This document shows, piece by piece, positions 1 through 10,328 of a DNA stretch of 64,000 nucleotides (its first letter is position 1; each line of letters begins with the position of its first letter). Position numbers and translations under genes: made by a program. A model generated the notes under the pieces. The model saw only the letters and a list, made by a program, of their open reading frames with translations. It did not search any database and was not told the origin of the DNA. Origin of the DNA: Gongronella butleri (Eukaryota; Mucoromycota; Mucoromycetes; Mucorales; Cunninghamellaceae); NCBI GenBank assembly GCA_025201375.1, contig JAIWZP010000049.1, positions 124,001 through 188,000 of the forward strand. Direction: 5' to 3'.

Positions 1-3000
1 GGTGCGTGGCAGAATGAGGTGCAAAAGGCGCATGTTGTACAATTGCGGGCGCGTCGGATTGCGATTGCGATTTAACGGGTGTTTTTCTGCGCGGATCGAC
101 GAATCGGGCATCCATGGACCAGATGTACTTGCCTGTGGTATCGCGCAGTGTGGCGACGAGGGCGGGTATAGGATTTAAAAGGTCGTTTTGCGAATTGGCG
201 CCCTTTTGACGGCGATAATGATGCGACGCGCAGAAATTGGCGGTGTCGACAATAGTCAGAATCATCTTGTTGTCTAACATAAAGTACCGGACATAGTCAA
301 ATGTGGATGACGACGAGTCGCCCGCGACGGATGCAACAAATGACGCGATTTGCGTACTTGTCGTGTTGCTTTGATCGCTTCCAGGCGTGGACACTGCCGA
401 TGTCGATGCGGATGACGCGCCGGACGGCGGCTTGCAAGCTTGGCGGTGGTCGCGTAGCTTGCGCTCAATGTGCGCGACCCAGAAATCACTTTGCGACGGA
501 TGATCATTGTTGCGGAAGGCAGGGCGACCGAGATGATTGACGAATTGGGCCATGCAATACTCGGCAGCCATGCGCACAGCCATTTCTTCCTTGCGATGCA
601 TGATGCGCGCCTGAGGATGGTGCGGATGCGCGTTGTTTGCGTGTGTGTGTGGCGCCGCATGCGGATGTGCATGATGTGAGGTTGGCGGTCCATGAAGCAA
701 GGGGCGCGGCGCATGAGCATCCGTCGGCGACAAGGTCGAAGGCGACGACGCCGTGGATGAGCCCGCTGACGCGCTGCCAGCCGAAGATGATGCCTTGCTC
801 GTCTTTGGTTGCAATTGGAAAAGTTGCTTGGGCGGCGGAAACGCCGTGTCGCGTCTCTTTTTCTTCTCGGCCGTGGGCGGTGTCTGGTCCGCCATCCGTT
901 CCATCACCGTGATCCCCTTGCTGAGAGTCGCAATCACCGCCTGGTAGCAATCCTTGTCTTCCACAATCCATTGGCTTACAAGCACCCACTTGATCATGCA
1001 GTCGTACGCTTGCACAATCAAAGGATACGAGTGAACCTGCAAAAAGAAAAAGAAAAAAGAAAATAGAAAATAGAAAGAAAAAAAAAAAAAACGAGGGAAA
1101 AAAATGGGGGCAAAATGAAAAAAAATGTTAGAACAATGCACTGCACTCTCTCCCTCTCTCTTTTTTTTTTCCTACCAATCGACGTGCATTGATGAGCGAA
1201 TCCACGTAGCGGCCAAGGGCTAACACGAGTTCGCGCGCAATGTTCTATAAAAACAAGGGAATGAGCGACCATGGCGCGTTTTTTTTTTTTTTTTTTTTTT
1301 TTGGAGAAATTACCTTGCTATCGCGTTTGACATAGTCGTACAGATCGACGAATTCCATGAGCACATCAAAGGCAACGAGTGACACGTCTGAGGGCAGCTG
1401 CATCGTCAAAATCTACGAATTTTGCAAAAAAAAAAAAGACGCGTCAATGGAGCAGATCCGACGCGTCTAAATGCTGGAAATCACGCAAACTGACCTTGTC
1501 TTGGATGAATTTGACAACTACGCCAACTAGACCAGGGCAAAAGGGCACGTCCTCGGCGACATACACATTGATCAGGTGCAAAATGTATCGCATATTATAC
1601 GACGATGTCTCGGTCTGGAACGCCATGAGCAGCAACTCCAACAGGTAAAATTTGAGCTACAAAAAATGATGAGCAAAGGATGATTTGGAGGGCGCGGGCA
1701 CGTCAAGACTCACATTGGTATATGGCCGATTCACGTCGTCGCTTTGCTGATCGCTATGATACAAGGCGCGAATCTTGAAAAAAAAGAAAAGGGAAAACGC
1801 GTCAAAACAGGCTTTTTTCGTTTGCTCAATTGGCTCAATTGTCGCGATTTCGGATTTACCAATTTGGTGACGAGCTCCTCTTGATCGGACATGGGAGGCT
1901 CAGTCGCATTTTGGATGTCCCATTCCCACCCAGGCTTGAGTGTGACGGCTTCGTAATAATTGGGGACACACATGATAGTGGCGAGAATCTTGAGGGCGGC
2001 AAGGCGCAGGGTGTCGAGAGGCACGTTCAAGGAGTGGACATCGAGCTTGACTTTTGGAATGACCATTTTGATCGCAGACACGACATCCGGCACGAGGATG
2101 CGGATGCCGCGCAAGTCCGCGGCAAAGAGACTCATGCCATTGAGAAGGATGGTCGGCAAACACGTGTCAGATTTAAGGCACAGGCACAACGCCGCGTAAA
2201 ATCGCTCGAGATAGGTGCGCAAAAACACGTGTCGTCGCTGTGGCCGACTAAAAATCTTGCAGAGCGTGCTAATTGCCTCGGCGCACCCGTGTTGTCGCTC
2301 CAGATTGCCCATATCCGATGCCACCGCGCACGCATCAAACAGCATTGCCCCAAACATGTTCAAAAGCGTGTTTCCATCCGGCGGCGCCGTCGATGTCCAC
2401 ACGGCATCAATGCCCACAGATGTAGGCGCTGCATATGTAGGGAATGCCGCCGTCGATGCAACAGATGGACGCAAACCCACGCGATTCAGCACATCCACCA
2501 TGTCACCAATCCCTTTCATCGCCAAATGGAAATTGAGCGGCGGCAGGCTCACGGGCGAAGGCAAAAGATACATGATGCGGTGCCACGCGTGCTTGACAAA
2601 CGCATCCGGCAGATCAAGCTTCACATGGCTCACGTCCCCCGCCAAAATCACCATGTCCGTGCCTTCCTCCGCCCCGTACAATTGATGCACAATACGCTGC
2701 GTCAAAGCCAACGACACTGTGCTCCAATACTGAATCACAGGCGGCCGGTGTGTCCAGCGGATGAAGCATTTCTAATGAAAAAAATGAAAAAAATGAAAAA
2801 AGAGACAAAATTAAAAAAAAGACGCGTGATAATGGCCCGTAAAGCGCGTTTTTTTTTCGTCCTCCAATATCCAAGTACCTTTAGCATGTCCCACATGCTT
2901 ACTTGATCCGTATTGGAGCGCAGCCAAAGCTCAAACAAGACCTAAAATAAAAAAATCAGTAAAAATCGAATGTGAGCATTTTTTAACACTTTTTTTTGTT

Positions 3001-4129
3001 CTTGTGAGACCCTCGTACCCTGAGCAATGGTACGCACAGCTCGTCAGAGATATTTTTGACGCCAGGAACGGGTGTTTCGCCGCCAGGTTCCTTGAGCAGA
3101 TAGTCGGTGATGCCAAGCATGACTTTTAACAATGTTGTCCATGTGTCATCGGAAAGAGGTAGCGTGCGAGCGGCAGTGGTGATGACGGCAAGCGTGCGTT
3201 TGCATAATTCAATGTGTCGTTGGACGAGCGGCGCAAGTGTATCCTTGAGAGCCGTGTTTGACGACGCGGCAGGGCCATTGGATGTCGATGACGACGCGAC
3301 CGCGTCATGCTCAGGCTGGCGCTGCGGAAGAGGAGGCGGGGGTGGAGGCGGGGGTGGCGCAGAGGCCACGCTGGATGGGCCCGAGGGCGTGTACGTGGGC
3401 ATTGTGAAGGGCAACACACCGCCACTATAAGCCTGGACCGGCAAAACAGTCAATTTGAAATTCGAGGGGATCGCGGCCGTTGGCGAGGGAGCCGCGGACG
3501 ACGATGCCGACGTTGGTGGAGCTGGATGCGAGGCATTGGCAGCATTGGCGGCATTTGTGCTGTTATTTGTGGCATTTGTGGTAGTAGTCGTGGCATTAGA
3601 CGCGGAAAACGCGGTGTCTTGGCGCAGATCAGGCGATGCCGACGACGACAGGAACTGCGGAATGTCGCGCACCGTCGACGACCGAAACACGCGAGGTTGG
3701 AAAAGCATGGAAAAGTGCTGAAAGATGATTTGGAAGAATTCTTGCTCAAGGCCCGCCACGGCTGCCGGCCGTCGCCCAGGTTCGAGCAGCCAGTGCGAGT
3801 ATATCGTGATCGCCTCGTTGGTGATGGTCATATCCTCCAAGGGCAGCGCAAACCCCTGCCCCACCACCTCCATATACCACTTTACGTGCGCAGGCGACGA
3901 AAACATCCCCTCTTGCTTCCCGGAAGACTGCAAATACGTGTTGATGTCCGTCACAATCGACCGCCGAACCGACAAGGGCAGCGACCCCAAGATGTTCGTC
4001 TCTAAAATACGAAAAAATAACAATTCTTGTCAAACACACGTATTTTTCCTCGTTTTTTCTTTTTTGACGCGTCGCTTTACGTGGGTCATGGTCCAACAGG
4101 CGCAGCTGCGCTATCCAATCTAAAAACAT
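1..4129 (-). CDS. RALGAPB: Ral GTPase-activating protein subunit beta (partial, 3' end outside window)
   Basis: Exons on the minus strand: 4081-4129, 3019-4001, 2879-2941, 1860-2771, 1714-1773, 1495-1656, 1314-1412, 1176-1244 and 1036 to beyond position 1, all phase-consistent, about 1144 codons. The protein aligns along its length with animal RalGAP beta. It starts MFLDW like the family's MYSEW, then has VKWYMEVVGQGFALPL, a LNMFGAMLFDA segment, EAISTLCKIF and FDYVRYFMLDNKMILTIVD. In animals this non-catalytic subunit pairs with RalGAP alpha to switch off Ral-type GTPases; its C-terminal RapGAP-like domain would lie left of the window. Residues ~170-290 are low complexity (poly-Pro, Ala/Asn/Thr repeats), and His/Pro-rich linkers occur near 700-500. 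ATG at 4129 is preferred because the family homology begins there. It is divergent from the heat-shock factor gene. Exon boundaries are inferred from frame and homology, not transcripts. Confidence 0.88.
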
Positions 4130-4750
4130 AGCGCGGCTGATCAAAAAAGAAAAAAAAAAAAAAAAGGGAAAAAGGAGGAAAGAGAAAAGAAAAAAAGAGC
4201 CCAAAAGAAAGACGCGCCGCCCCGACAGCCCATTTTCTGTGCTCAGCGCTCGTATCAAATGAAATTTAAAAAGTGAGCGCGTGCACACCTGCCCAATCCT
4301 TCTCCATGCAGCCCACCAATGGCGCATAACGAGCCAATCGACGCTTTGCAAAGGGTGAACAATGAAAAACGAGGAAAATTGGCCTTGTTTCAAGGTGGGA
4401 TCAGAAAACTACGCCATTTTTAGTTTCAAAATAGCCTCAGCATGCGTCAATGGGAGAGGGGGAAAGTTGGGAACACAAAAGGCCAATGCATGGACCACCG
4501 GCCATAGGCGCGTCGCCTTGTGATGCCGTTCATGACGCTAGCTTGCATTCTAAACCGCCGCTGATTGGCCGCCAGAAACCCAGCCTCCCGACCAATCCTG
4601 TTTTTCTGGTGAGCACCTTTTTTCTTGGTCCTTTTTCGTTTTCTTTCTCGTTGTTTTTTTCTTGTTTCCTCTTTTTTTTCTGCCTTTTGTACATAGTTTT
4701 ACTATCGTTCCCTTGGCCATTTTTTTTGCTCTTTTTCTTTCTCTTTTATC
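4130..4750. promoter_or_regulatory. Divergent promoter region between RALGAPB and HSF
   Basis: This 621-bp gap separates two head-to-head genes. The HSF-proximal 130 bases (about 4615-4750) form a long T/C-rich tract on the plus strand, and the RALGAPB side has an A-run at 4142-4200. Two CCAAT-type pentamers in opposite orientation lie near 4563 and 4590. I saw no convincing heat-shock element (alternating GAA/TTC units), so autoregulation by HSF is not supported here. Confidence 0.5.
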
Positions 4751-6883
4751 ATGAGCAGTCCCTCCAACCCGGCCGATTTGTTTGTAAAGCCAGAGCAAGA
4801 CGCCATGGCGCCGTTTGCCCACCTTTACCCTGTGCCTCCCCAGTCAACAAGCACGACGCCGACAGCAACGACCACGTCGTTGGTCCCTGCGTCCTCGGCG
4901 GGCGCAAGGCCCACAAAGATGCAAAAAAATGTGGCGCCGTTCCTGAACAAAGTGTACAACATGGTCCAGGACAAGGCGACTGACGACCTTATCTGCTGGT
5001 CGGACGACGGCAAGAGCTTCTTTGTTAAGCGCCACGAGGAATTTGCCAAGTCGGTGCTGCCGCGCTTCTTCAAGCATAGCAATTTCTCGTCATTTGTGCG
5101 CCAGCTCAACATGTATGGCTTCCACAAGGTGCCACATCTACAACACGGCGTCCTTCACGCCGCAGCAGACTCGGAACAGTGGGAATTCACCAATCCGTAC
5201 TTTCAGCGCAACCAGCCCGAACTGTTGCTGCTCGTCACGCGTAAAAAGAGCAAAGACACCGACGAACACACCACAACAAACGCCAATGCCACCAATGGCA
5301 ACGCCAGCCAGCCACAAAATCAGAGCGGCACCGCCATCAACTTGCACCACATCCTCGAGGAAATCCAGTCCATCAAACAGCACCAGCTCAGCATCAGCCA
5401 GCAGTTGAAAACAATCCAAAACGACAACACGATCCTCTGGCGCGAAACAATGGATGCACGCGAGCGCCACCAGCGCCATCAGGATACAATCGACAAGATA
5501 CTTCGCTTTCTGGCGTCCGTCTTTAGCAACGACAAGTCGTCTTCCATGGCAATTCCGCGAAAGCGCCGCTATTTGCTCGAGGGCCCTCCTGGGTCGCCCA
5601 CCACCTCGCAAACGAACGATCACCACCATAGCGATGCGCAGCCACGCGCTAAATACGCAAAAATCACCAATGTGGACGATGACCAGGACCAAGGACTCAA
5701 TCTGAGCGCCTATGTCAAGAACAACAACCAGAGCAACCCCACCTCCGAGCTTGCCGATGCTATTGCCCTGAACAACAAGGCAAAACAGTCAAGTAAGGAA
5801 TTGCCTTCCCCCCACCCCCGGGAAAAAAACATGGGCGGGCTAGCGTGAGAGTGAAACGTGGAAATTCATCCATTCTATTTTTTTATTTTTTATTTTTAAA
5901 GCGAATATGACATCGCCCGCGCTTCGCCCTGCGCTGCCGACGACCGGACAGTCGCTGCAATTGCCACAAGAGCTGACACAGATGATGAACCTGCAGCAGG
6001 TGCAGAACCTGATCAGCATTGCGCAATCGAATCCGCAACTCTTTGGCCAATTGACTGCCGACATGCTCAATTCGTATCACCAACAAAGCAACAGCAACCC
6101 CAGTATACCCGCAACATCGTCGCCAGGCATCAATGTCAACGCCAATGGTCCAGCCATGCCACCATCATCGCTGCAAAACCACTCGGTGGGTGCAAACGAC
6201 GCATCCGCCATGATCGACCCCTTTGTCTACAGCCATGCGCTCACTCAGGGTGTAGGGTTCCCGTCAGCCCCGACGACGAATGCCTCGTCAGCTGCTAGCA
6301 CTGCCGCAAGCACACCCTCGATCAATTCCAGGATCGAAACCATAGGAAGCCCCCTGTCCCCTGCCCTCCCCTCGCAACATTCGCCCACCGCCACGTCCAA
6401 AGCCCTGACGGCGTTCCAGCAGCAACAGCTACAAGAGCAGCAACAGCAGCAATTCGCACAAGATCCGGTCAACGGGACAATTGTGCCGCCACCGCATAAG
6501 CCGACGCTGCCGCAAGTGGCCAACGACCTGCATTCCGCAGCATTGACCGCCGATGACATAACAAACAACATTGACAACTTGGGTACAAGCATTGAGGCCC
6601 TAGCACAACAGCTGGGTATAAACCCCATGCAGACCGGCGACGATATCCTCGGCTACGTCGACATGGACAAGCTCTTGGAGGCTTACGGTAAGACACCTGC
6701 CGCTTAAAACGACCCCCGCCCTGAATTGCTCACGATTTGCGCTTCCCAATAGGCACACCGGAACGCCAACTTGCCCAGGAAATCTTCCCCACAGAGATCA
6801 CCAGCCCAATGTCCAGCAACACACGTTCAACGACACCCTCCAACGACGAAACAGCAAATGACCCGCCCAATTCATCATCTTAA
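4751..6883 (+). CDS. HSF1: Heat-shock transcription factor (HSF family)
   Basis: Exons 4751-5792, 5902-6687 and 6753-6883 give 652 residues. Residues ~57-168 form the winged-helix HSF DNA-binding domain (VAPFLNKVYNMVQD, FFKHSNFSSFVRQLNMYGFHK, FTNPYFQRNQPELL). Residues ~195-258 hold the heptad repeat used for trimerisation (LHHILEEIQSIKQHQ, ending ILRFLASVF). A basic PRKRRYLLEG near 269 is a probable nuclear signal. The rest is Ser/Asn/Gln-rich, with a Gln run near 535, and resembles a fungal activation region; the final DDILGYVDMDKLLEAYG block may be a conserved HSF C-terminal motif. The family binds heat-shock elements as a trimer and activates chaperone genes. The second intron ends in AAAG rather than the usual pyrimidine-AG. 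A canonical AATAAA follows at about 6930. ATG 4751 is the first in frame; the gene symbol is by family, since paralogues cannot be excluded. Confidence 0.93.
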
Positions 6884-7204
6884 ATCCGCACTTTCATGTT
6901 TAATTGCCCCCTTCCACTCAGTGATTTGTAATAAACTGGTTGATTTGTAAAGTAATAAGCAATTTGATCAGCCAAAAAAATATAAAAGTCGTAGGCACCG
7001 TCATGGTCACAAAAGTGCGAGACGCGCTCGCGCGTCATTTTGTCGCCACTTGGAAAATCGCATTGGAGATTGGACGAACCTTGCCCGTATCATACGCTTG
7101 CCGCACCGGATCCAGCATTCGCAGCTTGATTTACTCAGCACTGATGGACATTCGTATCGTATGATAGACAAACAGTACGATACGCGATGTCATGGCAATT
7201 GACC
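6884..7204. other. Non-coding spacer between HSF and the tandem repeat
   Basis: The stretch holds the HSF 3' untranslated region and poly(A) signal. I see no gene or recognisable element beyond a short palindromic segment around 7150-7190 (cgtatcgtatgat facing cagtacgatacg). Confidence 0.5.
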
Positions 7205-8955
7205 CTACTTTTTCGCGAATCGGATCACTCTGTACCGAGAAATCACGTGATACGCGTTCGCTAGTGAAAACCCAGCTCAAAACAATATTTTACGCGTTTC
7301 TCCCGATGAGCCCGACCATCTGGCGCCAAATTTACAGTGGATACTCGACTCGAAACTTCGATGAATCCAAGTTTTTTTTTTCGCCAATCGGATCATTCAG
7401 TACCGACAAAATGCAATTTTCATAAAAGCAGGGCCAAATCAGGATCTAAACGAACCATTAAGGCTAATTCGCCAAAAACCCGAAGCAATAACCCCAAACC
7501 ACAAGCGCTTTTACCGCGTTTGCCCGCTGATTCATTTGAGGTGACTCACGTGTCGGGGCGCTCAGTCGTTGCCGCGGTACGAGACCAAATGGTGGCGAAT
7601 TTACCCCCTTTACGCCTGAAACTGGCGCTTCCTCAGAAACTTGCTCATCTGATCCCAAATTTGGACCGGTCGATGGTAGACTCAATTCTTCAGTGTACTT
7701 AACTTCGTTCGCGAATCAGATCACTCAGTCGCGAGAATTTTCGAAATTCGTGTTTGCTGGTGGAAACCCAGCGCCAAACAGTATTTTACGCGTTCTTCCC
7801 GATGAGGCTGACCTTATGGTGCCAAAATTGGACCAGTGGATACTCGACCCAAAGCTTCGACTGTTCCAAGTTTTCTCTCAAAGCGGGTCACTCAGTCCTG
7901 AGAAAATGCATTTTTCATAAGTTCAGAGGCAAATCAGAAACGAAACGATCGCACAAGGCTAACTCACCGAGAAAATGACGCGATGTCCCCAAACCACAAG
8001 CGCTTTGACCGCGTTTGCCCGCTAATTCATTTGAGGTGTCCCACGTGTCGGGGCGCTCAGCCGTTGTCACGGTACGAGACAAAATGGTGCTGACCTTACC
8101 ACCTTTACGCCTGTGAAACTGGCGCTTCGTCAGAAACGTGCTCATCTGGTCTCAAATTTGGACCAGTTGAGGGTAGACCCAATTCTCCAGCGGTGTTCAC
8201 TTTTTACGCGAATCGAGTCACTCAGTCGCGAGTAATCTCGAGATTCGTGTTTGCTAGTGAAAACCCAGCGTCAAACAATATTTTACGCGTTTCTCCCGAC
8301 AAACTTGACTGTATGGCGCCAACTTCGGGCCAATGGATACTGGACTAAAAACTTCGATGATTCCAAGTTTTTTCGCAAATCGGATCATTCCGTCTTGAGA
8401 AAATGCATTTTTGATAAATTCAGGGCCAAAACAGGATGATAACGACTCCTCAAGGCTAACTCGCCAAGAACACGACGCGATGTCTCAAAACCTCAAGCGC
8501 TTTTATCGCGTTTGCCCGCTGATTCATTTGACGTGACTCAAGCGTCGGGGCGCTTAGCCCTTGCCGCTGTATGTGACCAAATGGCAGTGCTTTTACCCCC
8601 TTTACGCCTATGAAACTGACGCTCTATCAGAAATGTGCTCATCTGGTCCCAAATTTGGACCAGTTGATGGTAGACCCAATTCTCCAACGTTGTTAATTTA
8701 TTTCGCGAATCGAATCATTCAGTCGCGAGAAATCACAAGATTCGTGTTTGCTGGTGAAAACCCCTCGTGAAACAATATTTTACGCGTTCCTCCCGATGAG
8801 GCAGATCTAATGGATCCAAATTTAGACCTGTGGATACTCGACCCAAAACTTTGGTGATTCCAAGTTTTTCTAGGGATCGAATCACTCAGTCCTGAGAAAA
8901 TGCATTTTGTATAAAATCAGTGCCAAATCAGGGTCAAAACGATCCCTAAAGGCTA
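7205..8955. repeat. Tandem repeat, ~496-bp unit, about 3.5 copies
   Basis: The same landmark, aaacccag...aatattttacgcg, recurs at about 7265, 7763, 8258 and 8754, a period of 495-498 bases. Other unit landmarks are ccaaaccacaagcgctttta, cgggaacgc/gggcgctcag, ggaccagttgatggtaga and tcgcgaatcggatcactcag. Units differ by scattered substitutions and small indels, so the array is not recent. It contains no ORF of note. It starts at the tcgcgaatcggatcac landmark and is cut off after aaggctagc near 8955. A single related copy lies at 38655-39170 and a fragment at 50235-50410. Confidence 0.9.
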
Positions 8956-8975
8956 GCTACGTATGATATCATATG

Positions 8976-9310
8976 AAGGTTCGCGAATTCTTCAAAGCAA
9001 CACAGCTGTTGTTCGATTTTTTCATAATGTTCGCGAAGTCTTCGCAATGTTCGTTAAATTGTTTGCAAACGTTGTTCGCGGGTCTTCTTCACAACGTTCG
9101 TTTAATATTTTACGAACGTTCTCCGCGAAGTCTTTACAACGCTCGTTCGATTTTTTTTACGAACGTTCATAAATTCTTCACAACAACAAGCAACATTTGT
9201 TCCATTTTTTACATACGAACGTAGTTGTTCACGAAGTCTCCACAGAGTTCGTTACTGTAAAAAATTTTTAAGAACGTTCGCAAAAAAGTCTCCAGAGCGT
9301 TACTCATTTA
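8976..9310. repeat. Degenerate array of ACGAACGTTCG-containing units
   Basis: About six imperfect units of roughly 50-65 bases follow the 496-bp array. Each has the theme gttcgcgaagtcttcacaac followed by gttcgttcgatttttt. The core acgaacgttcg is self-complementary. No ORF of substance runs through it. It could be a decayed minisatellite; its function is unknown. Confidence 0.7.
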
Positions 9311-9438
9311 ATTTTTTTACAAATGATGTTCGTCAAAATAAGCGTGCGACCGTGCGTGGGCGCGTTATCATAAACATACAGCATAACAATATCTAGGTTT
9401 GTCAAACGTACAGTACAGAACGATACCGTACTCGTCAT

Positions 9439-10018
9439 GCGACGCGACGCGTACCCAAGCTTATACAATGGCCTGTGGAGACCAATTGACATTATGAATC
9501 AATATCTCCAAATTTTTCTGAGACAATCGTGGAAGTGTCTACGTAATTATTTCTACCAATTCATTTTAGGGCACATGTGTCATGCCAGAGCACGGCGTGT
9601 CAATTGGTCAAATTGTCACTGTGACGCGTCGGACGCGTCATTTACCGCGATTTCTTTAATGTGACAGTGATGCCCTATCTGGTTGATATAAACACAGCTA
9701 CTCAATAGCATCCACTCTTAGGCTTTCAAAGTAAATGATTATTATAGTTTCAAGTCAACAAAGAGATTAAAATTGTTTGCTAGAGATAAAATCATTTTTC
9801 CATACTTTTTTGGCGGTTGGCGCGTCACAGTGACAATTTGACCAATTGACACTCAAATTGTCACGCCGTGCTCTGGCATGACACATGTGCCCTAAAATGA
9901 ATTGGCAGAAATAATCAGACACTTCCACGATTGTCTCAGAAAAATTTGGAGATAGTGATTCATAATGTCAATTGGTCTCCACAGGCCATTGTGTAAGCTT
10001 GGGTACGCGTCGCGTCGC
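9439..10018. mobile_element. Foldback (inverted-repeat) element with ~195-bp arms
   Basis: The left arm 9439-9630 and right arm 9821-10018 are near-perfect reverse complements. Both begin at the outer end with gcgacgcgacgcgtaccc and run inward through aagcttayacaatggcctg to caaattgtcactgtgacgcg. The right arm carries an extra ~18 bases near its inner end. The 190-bp centre is AT-rich and non-coding. The structure fits a foldback or MITE-like non-autonomous DNA element, but I found no clear target-site duplication, so a mobile origin is inference. Arms this similar imply a recent origin or gene conversion. Confidence 0.7.
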
Positions 10019-10328
10019 GGGACGCGCCAGGTTCCCCTTTTTTGCTCTATTTCAAAACCCGCTCATTATACAGTATTCATTCTATAATTTTATAGTCTTC
10101 TTTATACCTCCTAACCATCGTTTGTACAAAGTTTCATGTCATTGGAACCACCGCGTTCATGTGATGTCGTTTCTCCCCAAGTTTGATCTGTGAAAATTTT
10201 TTTATTGGATTTTTTTTCTTTGATCTACAGCGTCATGAGGTGCAACGATAAAATAAAAGCATGGGGAAAAAGGCAGAAAAGGTGGAAAGGGGATGCATCA
10301 ACGGCTGGAATGGTCATTGTCAGCGTGT
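10019..10328. other. Spacer downstream of RPN2
   Basis: No gene is seen. On the minus strand this is the RPN2 3' flank; an AATAAA-type signal in that orientation sits near 10200. Confidence 0.5.

Noticed and set aside
1830..2906. 358-codon plus-strand ORF
   Set aside because: Antisense shadow of RALGAPB exons 3-4; His/Arg-rich with no domain.
4130..4750. Heat-shock elements for HSF autoregulation
   Set aside because: No run of three alternating GAA/TTC units with correct spacing was found.
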